Positions 9,601-21,400 of a stretch of DNA of 64,000 nucleotides are shown here, piece by piece. Both the position numbers and the translations under genes were made by a program. The notes beneath the pieces were generated by a model that saw nothing but the letters and a program-made list of their open reading frames with translations, did not search any database and had not been told where the DNA came from. Positions within the stretch are counted from its first letter, which is position 1. Each line of letters opens with the position of its first letter. Source of the DNA: Amanita rubescens (lineage: Eukaryota > Basidiomycota > Agaricomycetes > Agaricales > Amanitaceae); the NCBI GenBank assembly GCA_015039365.1, contig WION01000001.1, positions 62,001-126,000 of the forward strand, read 5' to 3'.

Positions 9601-11807
9601 AGTGACAGAAATTATTGAAATTATTCACTCTCTTTGAAATGACATGTGTTGAGTCAGTTAGGCCAATGATACACAATGTAAGTCACCTCCTGTTCACCAT
9701 GCAATGAAACTGTCATGCATAGGAGCCATGGTGCTGGTACTCACTCTCTGCCAGTCATGCAATAATGAGATAGTCATACAAATAACTATGCAGCAATACT
9801 CACTTTCTGTAAATAAAATGAGTGGAAACAACTGTACAGAAATGGTTGAAATGAACATACAGCCTGTTTTTCATGGTATAATATTTGAAGAGACTGCTTA
9901 GCAACACAAATATATTATTGCTCACCATCTGTTGGTTATATGTATCATTTTCTGGAAACTGTCAGCAGTAAAATGTCACACATACAACCTATTAGTCATG
10001 GAGCAATGATACATAAGGACATTTTCCCTCAAGAATGTGGTGTCACTCACACCCTGTGTGGCATGAGTTGTATTAATGACTGCTGGGCCAAAATAGTGTT
10101 GTCACATACTGACTGTTGGACTTGTGAAATGTGATTGGTCCTTTTATGTACTAAACTCACCTCCTGTTTATCAAATGATGAGACTTCATGTATATATTTT
10201 ACATAAGGTGGGCATTGTCACTCACTTCCTATTTCTTTATGGTTAGACTTGCTAGCCATGAGTGCATGGTATCACTCACAAACTGTTTGTATCACTGAGA
10301 TCAGCATTTATCAAAGCCAGGAACATTTCACTATCACTTGCCCACTATCATTGAAACAATTAGTGGTACCTGGAAAAGCATTTGTTATATCACTCACATC
10401 AATCTCATTCACCTGGTTGATATAACATTAGTTATGTCACAATTTGTTCAACTTCACAAGTGAATGCACAGTGGTATGCACCCACATTTGTAGATCTCCC
10501 AAACTATCTAGGTCAGTGCTTCTACATCCATGTGAATGCATTTGAAAAAATACCCAGTAGTGTGGAAACTTGGCAAGGACAATGATGAAAACAGCATCCA
10601 GAGATATTCCCGTTTCACCAAAGACATGCCTGGCTGCTCAAAAATTTAATTTATATTTTAGTGTGACACTTACTTAAGTCCAGCTTTAACACAAAGATCA
10701 AGATTATTCCTCTGGGTTGCAACAAATAATTCTCGAAGACTGGCATCATCAATTGCATCAGCAGTTTTCTCAGTCAGTTCAGGACAATCATTTTCTGGCA
10801 TGTCCATGTCTATCAAAGTATTTGACTCTATTTTTAAGCAGGAATGTTCATAGTACTCCTCACCTTCCAAACGTACATATGCTTTGGGAGGATTTGGAGT
10901 ATTGAGGACTTTAGGAAGATAAATTCTCTGAAAAATCATATCAGCACTCTCCCTGGCCATGTCCCACTTAGTTATATCATTTTCTATGATACCCAAGGTT
11001 TCAGATTCTTGAATGACTTGCCCATCAAATTTGGTGAATATGGCCACCAATGGAACTATAGGTGTAGTGCTTATGTATCAGGACAGTGTACTTGGTTAAA
11101 AAGATGACAGGACTTGCCTTTCCCAGTCCCTTTATTAAAGAATTCAAGTTCTGTGGGTAGAAGAGGGCGAGGACTGTCCATGGGTATACAGTACCTACAA
11201 AACCTGAATTGGTGACTTGCAGAGTACAAATGCATCAAGTATACCAAATTGCATGTAACTGATCTTTCAACAGAGCTGCAGCAGACCTCTTCTCAATGAA
11301 ATTCCAAACAGCTTCTAACTCTTCTGTTGCCCCACATTCAAAGCCCTGAGAGTCATGGAAGATGAAGTTGCTCCCTTCATATGTAATCTGATGCTCAATA
11401 TCATGTATGCCTCTCTTACAATTTAATGCACATCAGTGAACATTCCATATTCAATTATTTTCCTCACCTCAATTGATGGTATCACATGTGTCCCATCAGG
11501 TGTCATTTCTTCACCTAAAAGCATGTAGGATGGAAAGTATATTGTAATCTTGTGCCAACTTACCATTCTTATCATATATGGTTGGCTTTGTCCCCTTTGC
11601 TACATGACAAACCTTCTCAAGAATTGTAGTCTTGCCTGCATTAGCCCTTCCTATCACAAGAATGCGAAAATGGGGGCATTTATATTGCTTCCTGAGCACA
11701 GCAGCTTCTTTCACATCTAATGTATCATAATGTACAAATTGAATATTTGTCTAATCAACAAGCATCTTTGACATACCAGATGTGGGGGTATTAGCAACAT
11801 TTGCCAT
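6623..11807 (-). CDS. P-loop GTPase with a single-codon-exon array, copy A
   Basis: The ATG is complementary to 11805-11807. G-domain exons, in gene order: 11777-11807, 11564-11716, 11468-11514, 11245-11414, 11118-11194, 10864-11055, 10674-10809 and 10554-10629. Landmarks are Walker A GRANAGKTT (exon 2), a DSQGFE switch (exon 4), TKFDGQ (exon 6, G4-like) and a conserved end containing FPHYW. A short exon (10398-10412, VNEID) leads into about 50 exons of 3 nt between 10344 and 7252. Then come 7029-7082 (PELCSSFG...), 6945-6969 (PVAYQILV), 6684-6893 (KLSYWMGPV ... ACITPESLPSNH) and a last exon carrying TGA at 6623-6625. The spliced product would be about 450 aa. Exon 5 and the Trp micro-exon use GC donors (GCAAGT). 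The G domain suggests a nucleotide switch; the substrate and pathway are unknown. An exon between 10398 and 10554 may be missing or decayed. Confidence 0.75.
7252..10344 (-). repeat. Array A: about 50 one-codon exons separated by introns of about 60 nt
   Basis: On the minus strand each unit reads ACCAACAG or a variant, then 3 nt, then GTGAGT, GTAAGT or a variant. The first codons are Trp 10342-10344, Phe 10280-10282, Glu 10226-10228, Glu 10161-10163, Ser 10110-10112, Gly 10051-10053, Val 9986-9988, Met 9926-9928 and Ala 9861-9863. The last eight are CAA 7668, GAA 7610, TTT 7542, TTT 7483, AAA 7427, AAA 7367, GAA 7319 and ATT 7252 (lower plus-strand coordinate of each). One unit (8929-8934) is 6 nt long (CCACTG). 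One unit near 9257 lacks a good acceptor. Donor variants include GTCAGT, GTATGT, GTGCGC, GTAGGT and GCAAGT. Unit spacing is mostly 55-75 nt. No stop codon occurs among the micro-exons. Confidence 0.75.
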
Positions 11808-14496
11808 GACTACTGGTAGTGATAATAAGGAAAAGGTGGTCTAGTACGATTGGGGCAGGTCTTGTGGCACACAAGGTAACGGAGTGTGTCAAGCTCGCGA
11901 GACTTGGGTAAAAGGATGATGCTCAAGAGATTGAATGTGTGAAGATTCAGCGACTGAGAGTTGGCAGAACGAGACAAGCAGATGGTATACCAGGCTGGAG
12001 AGATGGGTGTGCGAAGGAAAGGATGCAGCACACGGACAGGGAAGTTGTGGATTGTACGCGGACCCCAAGAACTTCTGCTGCTCGCTTCTGAGCATTACAT
12101 TTTCGGACAAACTTCTTGTGCTTGCCCCATTCGGATATCGAACATCCCATCATGGCGTCTTTAGAGTTGTCACTAGGGGAACTTCAAAGGCCAAGTCAAC
12201 TTGATAGCGTACTTGGAACTGTTGGGTAACAAATGCATACGGAACGCATATCGTGGTCGTGTCACCCTAAATGCTCGAGTATGGGTCGCATTGACACCCA
12301 CCGCAGCCACAGATCCTGGCGCGCAGCGCGGAAGTTATGAACATCTTCACGAGAACACGAGCTACTGCTAGAGCTCATGTGTTACGACGTTTGCCGTTGT
12401 GATTGCCCTCTCGTTTGTAGAGCCATCAACCCACCTTCAAGACGAACAGTGCAAAGCGCAGGATACCACGGAGCCCTCATCCACGTACTTCATTTCCTTA
12501 TCGCACAGATTTGCCTGGTCAACCATAATTCCCAGACGCAGATACGGATCGTCGCAGTGTACCGATGGAGTGAGCGTTCCCTTCTCCCTATCGTGGCAGA
12601 GATTTAATATATGCATACACCGACGGTCGAACCTCAGATTGTTCAACTGTGGCGGAGAACACGAAATCGGGAATTTGAAGGCAAAGCGTCGGAGACGAAA
12701 TTTGAAAATTCAAAATTCCGCCAAATTCCGCACAGCGGCCGAAGCTGATACAAGTCCATCGTTTGCCTAGCTGTGCAACCAAAATCTGCACCCTCCCTTC
12801 CACGCCGTCTGAGCTGTATCAAGCGGACCGAATGTCTTCATATTTCGGGCGGCTTGAATCGATTAATGGGAGTTGAAGAGACTTAAGCTATATGGGGAGG
12901 CGAAACTTCGAAAGCGGATCTTCTGGGATCAGTGCGTAACCTTCTACCTGGTCTGCTCGAGAAGTTACCAGCATCCTGCAGAACACGATCCTTCACGCCA
13001 TCGCCATCGTCGTCTGGCTATTGCACTCCTCATTCCCCGTGTCTTTACCTTACGTCCTTCCGTGACGACATGAGCGCTACTGTTCCCCATCCACCAGTCT
13101 TGATGCATCTATTGGACCCGCGTCTGCTGAGGAAACTCATGGAGAAAGAACTTGAGGACGCTTGACGGCTGCATATGGCATATGAGGTCCCACTCCGACC
13201 TGCTGGCGGCCGCACGGCAGGTTTTGAAGACGAACTAACCAGGAGCAGTCCTAATTCTGATCGTCCGTCGAAGAGACGGTTTACATCGGGAACTATCCAA
13301 ATTCGCGCCTGAAGAACTGCAGCTTGGTATGATATCTCTACGTTACTGAAAGGCGGCTGGGGCTCAATTGGCAGGTACCCAGATTTGCACTAGGCATCGC
13401 GTGGCGTTTGGATCAAGGAATTTGCCCGACATTCCCTGTACCGTTCTCCCCTATGATCGTGTAGAATGAACACCCGACGTGCACGTCTACATGATATATG
13501 ATTGCTTTTGCTACGTTACGCTTATAATAGGTGGTGATCATAGCATATATGCTCTTTGTTCCTTTCCGTCATCCGCTCACTTTGCATACTTATTGCATTT
13601 AATAAGTCTATGGCATTGGCGTGACAACGTGTAATAATAATGATACTGCCACTGCAACTCACAGAAAAAATGTTCTTTACATTTGACGGTAACACGGGTC
13701 GGGTCAAGGTAACGCGACTGCATATGACTCACAATCATGTACAACGGAGTCGCAAGCTCCCCAATAACGTCTGCATGAAATATGTTATTGTCTGAAACAA
13801 TATATCGCTATTAAAACATACCTCGTAAATTTCTACCGTCCATCCGTCAACAAAAGCTCCTCATGCGGCTGCACCTTGCACGACTGCCATTCTGAAGACG
13901 CCAACATCGCTGTGCTATCCCCGTTTCATCCCTAAACGTTCCTAAGAGCTAAGGGCTGGCATGTAGAAAGAATCACATCTTTCTGCGCGAGTATTGAATA
14001 CGGCGCAGATCTTGATGTTTGATGGGCACCTTGACAATTCGGATCCATGTTTGCCAGGATTGGGCAAGTCCATGACGTTGGGGTGATGGATTCCGAGGCC
14101 GTAGTGTAGCGTAGGTCTCGGTCTTATGCTGATGAACCGACGCCATGTAACGTTCCCTTTAAACCGCGGGAACTTTAGCTAAGCAACTTATATAAGCATT
14201 TCCGCGTCACTTCCTCGCGCAGCTCCTTTGTGTCGCGTCCAGCGCCTGCCACTTCAAGCCGACCATATCAAACCTGTATGTGCCTACCTGTGTACAATAT
14301 GTACCTATAGCATAGTGTACATGCTCTCCGCCGCCCCGTACCTTTGGACCAAACTGTTTGGTCACGTTAATGTGATTCGTGTCACGGTGTTGCGACAACT
14401 GTCAACGACAACGACGACGATGCGGAATAAGATGTATTTTACGATTGTGACTTGACCAAAATTTTTACAACTTGAGCAACAAGTGTCTAGCTTATT
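11808..14496. other. Intergenic, includes a block shared with the upstream region of copy C
   Basis: Upstream of copy A. At about 11947-12153 the minus strand encodes a short peptide with EWGKHKKF and AAEVLGVR. A related block (KWGKYK, VAEVLGVH) lies at the equivalent place upstream of copy C, and the 20-mer ggaccccaagaacttctgct is identical in both. This may be a shared promoter or 5' exon, or the end of a gene duplicated along with the GTPase. From about 12200 to 14490 I see nothing I can name. Confidence 0.4.
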
Positions 14497-15890
14497 CTAA
14501 TCTACAGGCATTTCATCTTCGCCGTTTGTCACATCTCCTTGCCTATTCTGTCCACTTCCATCGTGACTCTGCTCGCCGTTTCCCTCGTTCTGCTCGCGTT
14601 CCCCCCCACCTGCTCCATCATTGGGTTCTATTCCCTCTACACCTGTCCACGCATCACCTATTTGCTTCTGCTTTTTTTGTGCCATCTCGATTTCTTCTTT
14701 GTCTTCGTATGTAATATTTCTCTTGAGCGGCGAACTAGGTGCCATCAATTTCTTAATACACGTGTTAGCAGCTTGCTGAGCTATCTATGCATTTGTTTCA
14801 TAATCTTCGTATATGGTTGATGTAAAAATGTATCTTACCTGTGTGCATGTCGTATCCATTATTGTCACACTTCGCAAGACAGCAGACAACTTGAAGTGAC
14901 CGCCATGCAGAGGAATTAGCATTAACGTCGCCTTTGCTTCCACTATATCACCGACGCGGAAGCGAACTGGTGATATTTCTTCATACCTTGTAGGTATTGT
15001 ATCCATTAGCTGCTTCGCTTTTTGTCATCATTTACTTACTTAATCATTCCTCCCTTTCCTACGGATCGGTTGTAGTACTTGACGGTATTTTGTTCGCTTT
15101 GAAAATATGTGCCTCCAACTAAATTAGCTAGGAACCCCATGGGATCGACGTCACTTGCGAAAGGGATATGTGGTTCGGTTGGTGATTCGCGTCGTGATGT
15201 AAAGTATCGGTTTGTTAGATGTATACCTAAGTGTTCATCGCATTTGTCGATGATCGTACATTCGCCCAATTTGTTTTCGGGTATGTGCCTGTCGAATAAT
15301 GCGTGCACTTCATTGAGTGCTTTGATGCCTTTTTCGAATGTTTCGGTGCCGAATCCTGTTAGCGTTACACTCTGCCGCAAAAACTTCACTCTGTTTGAGT
15401 TTGCCCTCATAAATGGTAGGTTATTAAGCGGCATAATAGGTTTGTTTTGTTAATGCACTTACTGTACTTTTTCCGTGAAAGGTGGAAGATCGTGCTTCCA
15501 CAATACTCCCTGCAAACATATTACGACCTCTTCGAGCTCAGTTGGGTTCGTCAGTTCAACATTGTCTTTGGCATGCACGATATGCCATGTATTAGCCCCC
15601 GTATTTGTTTGGTAGACATGATAAGAAGAGGCCCAGCCTTTTATCTGTCACCATGCATGAGTTATTTAGTGCGTTTCTGCCGCCCCTGATGGAACGTTGT
15701 TCGTACCTTTGTCAGTTCTGCTAGTTGTATGCCTGCTCGTCGAAATTGCGCTCTTTCGATCGCAATTTTCTCCAGTTTTTGACCTTGATACCGTTGATTA
15801 GTGCCTTTGATCTGCTGTTAGATTTCTTACTTACTGGCGTCCTTGATGTTGTACTCGCTTTTCATCATATGGGTTCACGAATTGACAGCT
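14497..15890 (-). CDS. Repeat-associated multi-exon protein of unknown function
   Basis: Minus-strand exons cover about 15890-14497. Readable pieces, in order: EKIAIERAQFRRAGIQLAE (about 15770-15710), then WASSYHVYQTNTGANTWHIVHA (about 15630-15560), LWKHDLPPFTEKVQ (about 15500), a long exon 15036-15434 with FASDVDPMGFL...GGTYFQ...VKYYNR, then FRVGDIVEAKATLMLIPL...LRSVTIMDTTCTQ (about 15000-14845), and a terminal exon 14497-14796 with SSPLKRNITYEDKEEIEMAQ and an acidic Gly/Glu tail. The junction at about 15006-15040 does not close in frame by any obvious splice, so the gene may be damaged. The DVDP and FRVGDIVE blocks belong to a protein type I associate with repetitive DNA of agaric genomes. 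No catalytic motif is visible. Its upstream region was the target of the hAT-like insertion at 15918. Confidence 0.6.
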
Positions 15891-16144
15891 AGATGATTCG
15901 GGTGGCGAGCTTGGGGTTAGGCAATGGCACAGATACTTTCACAGATACCACTTAACCTATCTGTATCTGTATCTGCAAGGGTAGCTATCTGTACTGTCAC
16001 AGATAATCCACAGATGTATCTGTATGTATCCATGGATCTATCAGTAACTTTCTACAATAAAAGTTCAATTTGTATTTATGCCTGTGATAACTGTTATACG
16101 GTCAATGCCAGGCTTGGTATAAAGTGGGTCTCCAGGACAATCAT

Positions 16145-16595
16145 TGTTACAACACGGTACGGACTCCCGCATTATGCTTACATGATACGTCGGACATGTT
16201 CATTTCTTTATGCATACCTTACTCGTCACTCCCCTTATGCTCGATTCATACGGACTAACTCGTTTCCTTACTTATACCAATCCTTGTTCCACATATGACG
16301 CCGTCCTTATACTTACTTTCGTACTTACCATTATTCACTAATTAGTACGTCTCCTTGTACTTGCTAGTATAAGTACCGCTTGTATTCTAGAGTCGAACCC
16401 TAAGTTCGACTTAGCTGTTTATTGTCGTCTGGCAATATAACTGTACTCTTAACTCATCTACCACAATCGTCCTCAGATCCTAAGTCAACGCCTTGACTTA
16501 GTATTGAACTTATAATCTTAACGTTTGACTTAAGACTTGTAATCGTGACTAGAGTTGCCGCTGCAACTTAAGTTGAGATTAACGAGTTCGTAACA
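16145..16595 (+). repeat. 5' LTR
   Basis: 451 bp, TG...CA ends. Carries the putative promoter (TATAAG at 16368-16373) and the self-primer sequence at 16401-16413. It reads the same as 23813-24263 throughout. Confidence 0.93.
16368..16413 (+). promoter_or_regulatory. Predicted LTR core promoter and 5' end of the element RNA
   Basis: TATAAG at 16368-16373 lies 33 nt before TAAGTTCGACTTA (16401-16413). That 13-mer is perfectly complementary to the sequence just downstream of the LTR. In self-priming elements of the Tf1/sushi group the primer is the extreme 5' end of the mRNA, so transcription is predicted to start at about 16400. Spacing and complementarity are seen; the start site is inferred. 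Confidence 0.6.
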
Positions 16596-16597
16596 AT

Positions 16598-16610
16598 TAA
16601 GTCGAACTTA
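16598..16610 (+). other. Primer-binding site (self-priming)
   Basis: TAAGTCGAACTTA begins 2 nt after the 5' LTR and is the exact reverse complement of LTR positions 16401-16413. I do not see a tRNA-like PBS (TGG...) there. This is the arrangement expected for Tf1/sushi-type self-primed reverse transcription. Confidence 0.65.
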
Positions 16611-16686
16611 TCAATAAGCCTGAACATCGATTCATTGGCATTTGATAACATACACTTCGACGAACTTCCGGAAAGCCAGCCCGTAG

Positions 16687-18411
16687 GTTACTGGCCACGT
16701 TGTCAAAACGGATTGGAGAGCTCCACCGAATAGAGCTACACGAGATCGTAAAGGGAACTACATTCTTGACGGATACTACGTCAGACTAAACGGTGCAAAA
16801 CGAATCTGGGAAGATACAGGAGGAAATCCAGTTAAAGAACAAGAATTCTGGATACCACAAAAAGAAACTAGACCTCCGAACGAATCATATTATTATTTCG
16901 CAGATCTATATCTTCAGGAACAGCACATCAGATTCGATCACCTCACAGAATGTTGGATAGCATCCGAAACACAAGAATTTGTCCCTAACGAATACTTCAA
17001 CACCCCCATTTGGATAAAGGGGACTGCTGACGCTCTACCGGAGAACTTAAGACCGAAAACTCTCCTTTCCATACAGACAAAAGGCAAAAAGAAAGCAAAA
17101 TTTGGCCTAAACGATAGTGAATCCGAGAAAGAAGGAGAAACAGATCAAAAACCCGATCTATCCCTTGATTTTCTCAGTGATCTTTCAGTTGGAACGACAC
17201 CAACACCTGCCCAACAACCGACCAATCCCGAACCAGATCCTTCGAACCCTAAAGAAGACGAAGAAGACCCGTTTGACTCTGACAGAATCGAAGTAGACGA
17301 ACCTAAACCCGACCCAACTCCACCACGAAGAGATCCATCACCCCCACCAAGGATGTCTGGAGGAAGTACAGACCCTATACCTAACCCACGAACCCCTAGT
17401 CTCATCGGAGATCTTCCTGAATTCAAAGGGAAGCGAAAGGATGCCAACACATTCATAGAAGATATCGAAATCTTCTTTGATATGAACCCTGAACGGATGA
17501 ACACAGACCGTTTAAAAATCCTTGCCGCCCTGAATAAAATCTCAGACGGAGCTAGACAATGGAAAAAGAATAAATTAGCAGAACTACGAAAATCTCGTGC
17601 CACAACCGAAGGAGGCATCACGAGACCTGCTTTATTCGATGACTGGGAAGCATTTAAACTGTCATTCTTGACAGATTGGGGAGAAGTTGATCCAAGTGGA
17701 AATGCATACACGAAAATTCTCAATCTACAGAACAGATCGTCTATGAAAGGAAAGAAACAGATGACCCTACCTAACTACGTTAATCAGTTCAAGGAACAAA
17801 TCACGAAAGCCGGAATCGAAGGAGAAGCAGCATTCCATATGTTCGGAAAAGGACTTACAGCACCCGAGTTCGAAAAAGCAATGCTCATGAACCCAAAAAC
17901 ACTACAAGATTGGTACGACATTGCTATCAAACTCGACAACATCCGAACCCGTTCATATGCTTATTCCCCTCGATCTGGAAATGGTCATTCATCATCCTCT
18001 CATAACGACGAATCATGGGCTATGCAGATCGATCATAAATTTCTGGAATACGAAGAAGATCCAGAATTAGAACTTACGATCAGATCTATGTCCAAAGAAG
18101 AAAGAGAACGCTACATCAAAGACGGTTTATGTTTTATCTGCGGAATCAAAGGACACATGTCAGGGCAATGCCCAAAGAAGAAAAGAAACAAAGGGAAAGG
18201 CCGATTTAAAGGAGGAAGGAAAAGAGGATTCACGCCCAAACGTCACATTCGAGCCACATCAAATGATGGTGACGGAAATTGGGAAGAAGAAGAAGTCCGA
18301 GAGTCTAAACCAAATTACACCAAGAACATCCGAGCGCTGATGAAAGGAATGTCAATCGACGAAAAGAATGATCTATTACTATCTCTTGCCGATGAAAACG
18401 AGGATTTTTAA
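16687..18411 (+). CDS. gag: gag: capsid/nucleocapsid polyprotein
   Basis: The frame is open from 16687 (after TAG 16684-16686) to TAA 18409-18411. The first in-frame ATG is only at 17353. The 222 codons before it have ordinary protein composition (GNYILDGYYVRLNGAKRIWE, later acidic and Pro-rich), which suggests initiation upstream at a non-ATG codon or loss of the original start. From 17353 the product is 352 aa, with a capsid-like helical region (about residues 20-200) and a CCHC zinc knuckle CFICGIKGHMSGQC near residue 257, followed by a basic KKKRNKGKG tract. Gag would assemble the particle and bind the element RNA. It ends at GAT TTT TAA, where a -1 shift would enter pol. Confidence 0.85.
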   Translation, partial: VTGHVVKTDWRAPPNRATRDRKGNYILDGYYVRLNGAKRIWEDTGGNPVKEQEFWIPQKETRPPNESYYYFADLYLQEQHIRFDHLTECWIASETQEFVPNEYFNTPIWIKGTADALPENLRPKTLLSIQTKGKKKAKFGLNDSESEKEGETDQKPDLSLDFLSDLSVGTTPTPAQQPTNPEPDPSNPKEDEEDPFDSDRIEVDEPKPDPTPPRRDPSPPPRMSGGSTDPIPNPRTPSLIGDLPEFKGKRKDANTFIEDIEIFFDMNPERMNTDRLKILAALNKISDGARQWKKNKLAELRKSRATTEGGITRPALFDDWEAFKLSFLTDWGEVDPSGNAYTKILNLQNRSSMKGKKQMTLPNYVNQFKEQITKAGIEGEAAFHMFGKGLTAPEFEKAMLMNPKTLQDWYDIAIKLDNIRTRSYAYSPRSGNGHSSSSHNDESWAMQIDHKFLEYEEDPELELTIRSMSKEERERYIKDGLCFICGIKGHMSGQCPKKKRNKGKGRFKGGRKRGFTPKRHIRATSNDGDGNWEEEEVRESKPNYTKNIRALMKGMSIDEKNDLLLSLADENEDF

Positions 18412-21400
18412 CAGTGGGGCTCATGACAGTGGATGAAGTCTCAGATACACCAGATTCAACTCTCAATATATCTCATGTAACAGTACAATCTATTTCAAAA
18501 CGAAGATTATCTGTCCCTATCAAAGTTGAAACTGAAAACAACACTGAAAACCTCGTTGCCCTTGTCGACTGCGGAGCCGAAGGGATATTTATCGACAAAA
18601 GGATAGCACACAAATGGAGAAAACGAAAAACTCCACGACCAATTAGAGTTTATAACGTCGATGGCACCATAAACAAAGAAGGAGAAATCGATGAACAATG
18701 TCTAATCACCTTCGAAATGAACGGAAAACGCATGACCGAATGGTTTCACGTATCAGCAATAGGAAAACAAACGATTATACTGGGGCTTCCTTGGTTAGAG
18801 AAGCATAACCCTGACGTAAATTGGAGAGAAAAGACTCTAGAGTTCCGAGACTCTGAACAGGACAAGATCAAGGCATCACTTCGGAGCATCTGTCAACAGA
18901 TTGACAGAATAGCTATGCCTGAACAGGAAGAAGATCTCGTTATCGGATATTTGATGTCACACAAAGGATCACAGACGACAGATCACGGATGGAACACGCA
19001 TACATTTGAGGATATAGGAAGCTGGTCAGAAGACGAATACGACCAAGTAACTATCGCACGATATACACCAGCTCAACAAATGGAACACAAATACCATCAA
19101 ACAGAGGAGGTTTACACGCTCCCTCCTGAATACTCGGCATGGAAAGACGTATTCGAGAAAAAAGCAAGTGAACGATTCCCAGAAAGCCGATCTTGGGATC
19201 ACCAGATAGAACTTCGCGATGATTTCATACCAAAAAGAGGAAAAATCTATCCCTTATCTCCGAAACAGCAGAATACACTGGATGAATAGATTAAAGAACA
19301 TGTCGAAAAAGGCTACATCAGACCGTCGAAATCACCGCAGGCATCACCTTTCTTCTTTGTAGAAAAGAAAGAAGCACAAAAATTACGACCCTGCCAAGAT
19401 TATCGATATCTGAACGAATATACTAAACCAAACGCATATCCACTACCTCTTATCTCCGATCTTATGATCAAACTCAAAGATTCGGAATACTTTACAAAAT
19501 TGGATATCCGATGGGGATATAATAACGTTCAAATCAAGGAATCTGACAGATGGAAAGCCGCCTTTATCACCAATCGAGGTTTATTCGAACCTAACGTCAT
19601 GTTCTTTGGATTACGAAATTCACCAGCAACGTTTCAAGCAATGATGGACGATTATTTCAGGGATTTTACAGAAAAAGGATGGCTTGTCATCTACATGGAT
19701 GACATGCTAATACACGCGCGCACTAAAGAAGAACTCGAGATTCGAACAAAACAAGTACTTGAACGATTACAGAAACACGATCTTTACCTCAAGCTTGAAA
19801 AGTGTAAATTCGCTGCCCAAGAAGTTGATTTTCTAGGCACCGTCATATCCAAAAATACAATAAAAATGGACCCGATCAAACTTGCCGGAATCAGGGACTG
19901 GCCAACCCCTACTACCGTTAAACAAGTTAGATCCTTTTTAGGATTCGGAAATTACTATCGAAGGTTTATTTTCGGATTCGCCCACCTTGCACGACCCCTG
20001 CACGACCTAACAAAGAAAAACAAATTATGGACATGGACCGCAGAATGCCAAGTCGCATTTGACCTATTAAAAGAACGCTTCACATCCGCACCTGTCTTAA
20101 TAATGCCCGATGTTAACAAACCCTTTATTCTACAAACAGACGCATCAGACCGCGCAATCGGAGCAGTTCTTATGCAAAAAGATGATAATGGCGACTTACA
20201 CCCATGTGGATACCTATCTCACGCTTTAACGCCAACTGAAACACGATGGCAAATCTACGACCGAGAGTTATTCGCCATTTACTACGCTCTTTATAACGAA
20301 TGGAGATACCTGCTTGAAGGAGCAGAACACCCTGTCATTATTCATTGCGACCACAAGAATTTACTCTATTATCGAGAACCACAACGTCTTACGAACCGCC
20401 AAGCACGATGGTGGAACGACTTGTCTCGATTTAATATTAAATTAACCCACGTTCCCGGAGCAAAACTAATAATAGCGGATGCACTATCCCGCCGACCCGA
20501 TCATATGACAAAAGACGAACCAGAAGAGTTAATAACGATGCTCCCAAAAGAACTCTTTGTTCGCACAATCGCCGAAGATCTCCGTAACAGAGCAATAGAA
20601 ATAACTGTCAAAGACGAATTTGCTCAATCAATCAAGAAATGTCTAAAAGAAAAAGGAACACCACCTTTACGCACTGCCCTTTCTGATTGGACCCTTGACG
20701 ATGAATTAATCCTGTACAAAGGGAAATCCTTTATTCCCCCTGACACCGATCTTTGCCGAGATATTATTAGAGATTTTCATGAATCACCAACAAGCGGACA
20801 CCCCGGTTTCTTCAAAACACTCGCCTTATTAAAGGAATATTACTGGTGGCCATTAATGTCTAAAATGGTTAAACAGTTCATTGACGGATGCACGGCATGT
20901 CAACAAATGAAATCGAATACACACCCTACTGCCGCACCTCTGATGCCAATCAAGTCTCACGCACACCGACCCTTTCAACAAATAACTATGGATTTCATAA
21001 CCGATTTACCCACAAGTAATGGTTTCGATTCTATCTTTATCGTGGTCGATCAAGGACTTACAAAGGGAGTAATTCTCATGCCTTGTAACAAAACTATCAC
21101 CGCCGACGAAACCGCCGACCTCTACATTCGGAATGTATTCAAAAACTTCGGTTTACCCGATGTCATGATCTCCGATCGAGGACCACAGTTTGCATCACAT
21201 GTTTTTAACGGCATAATGGACTCATTAAAAATCAAACACAAAATGAGTACCGCCTTCCATCCACAGACTGATGGACAAACGGAGCGATATAACGCCGAAT
21301 TAGAAGCTTATCTCCGAATATTCTGTGCCTATGAACCAGATACTTGGAACAAGATGATACCAATAGCACAATTCGCGCATAATTCACGCACTCATGAAGC

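Noticed and set aside
17145..17723. 192-codon minus-strand ORF inside gag
   Set aside because: Antisense to gag, with Gly/Ser low-complexity composition that mirrors the Pro/Asp-rich sense strand.
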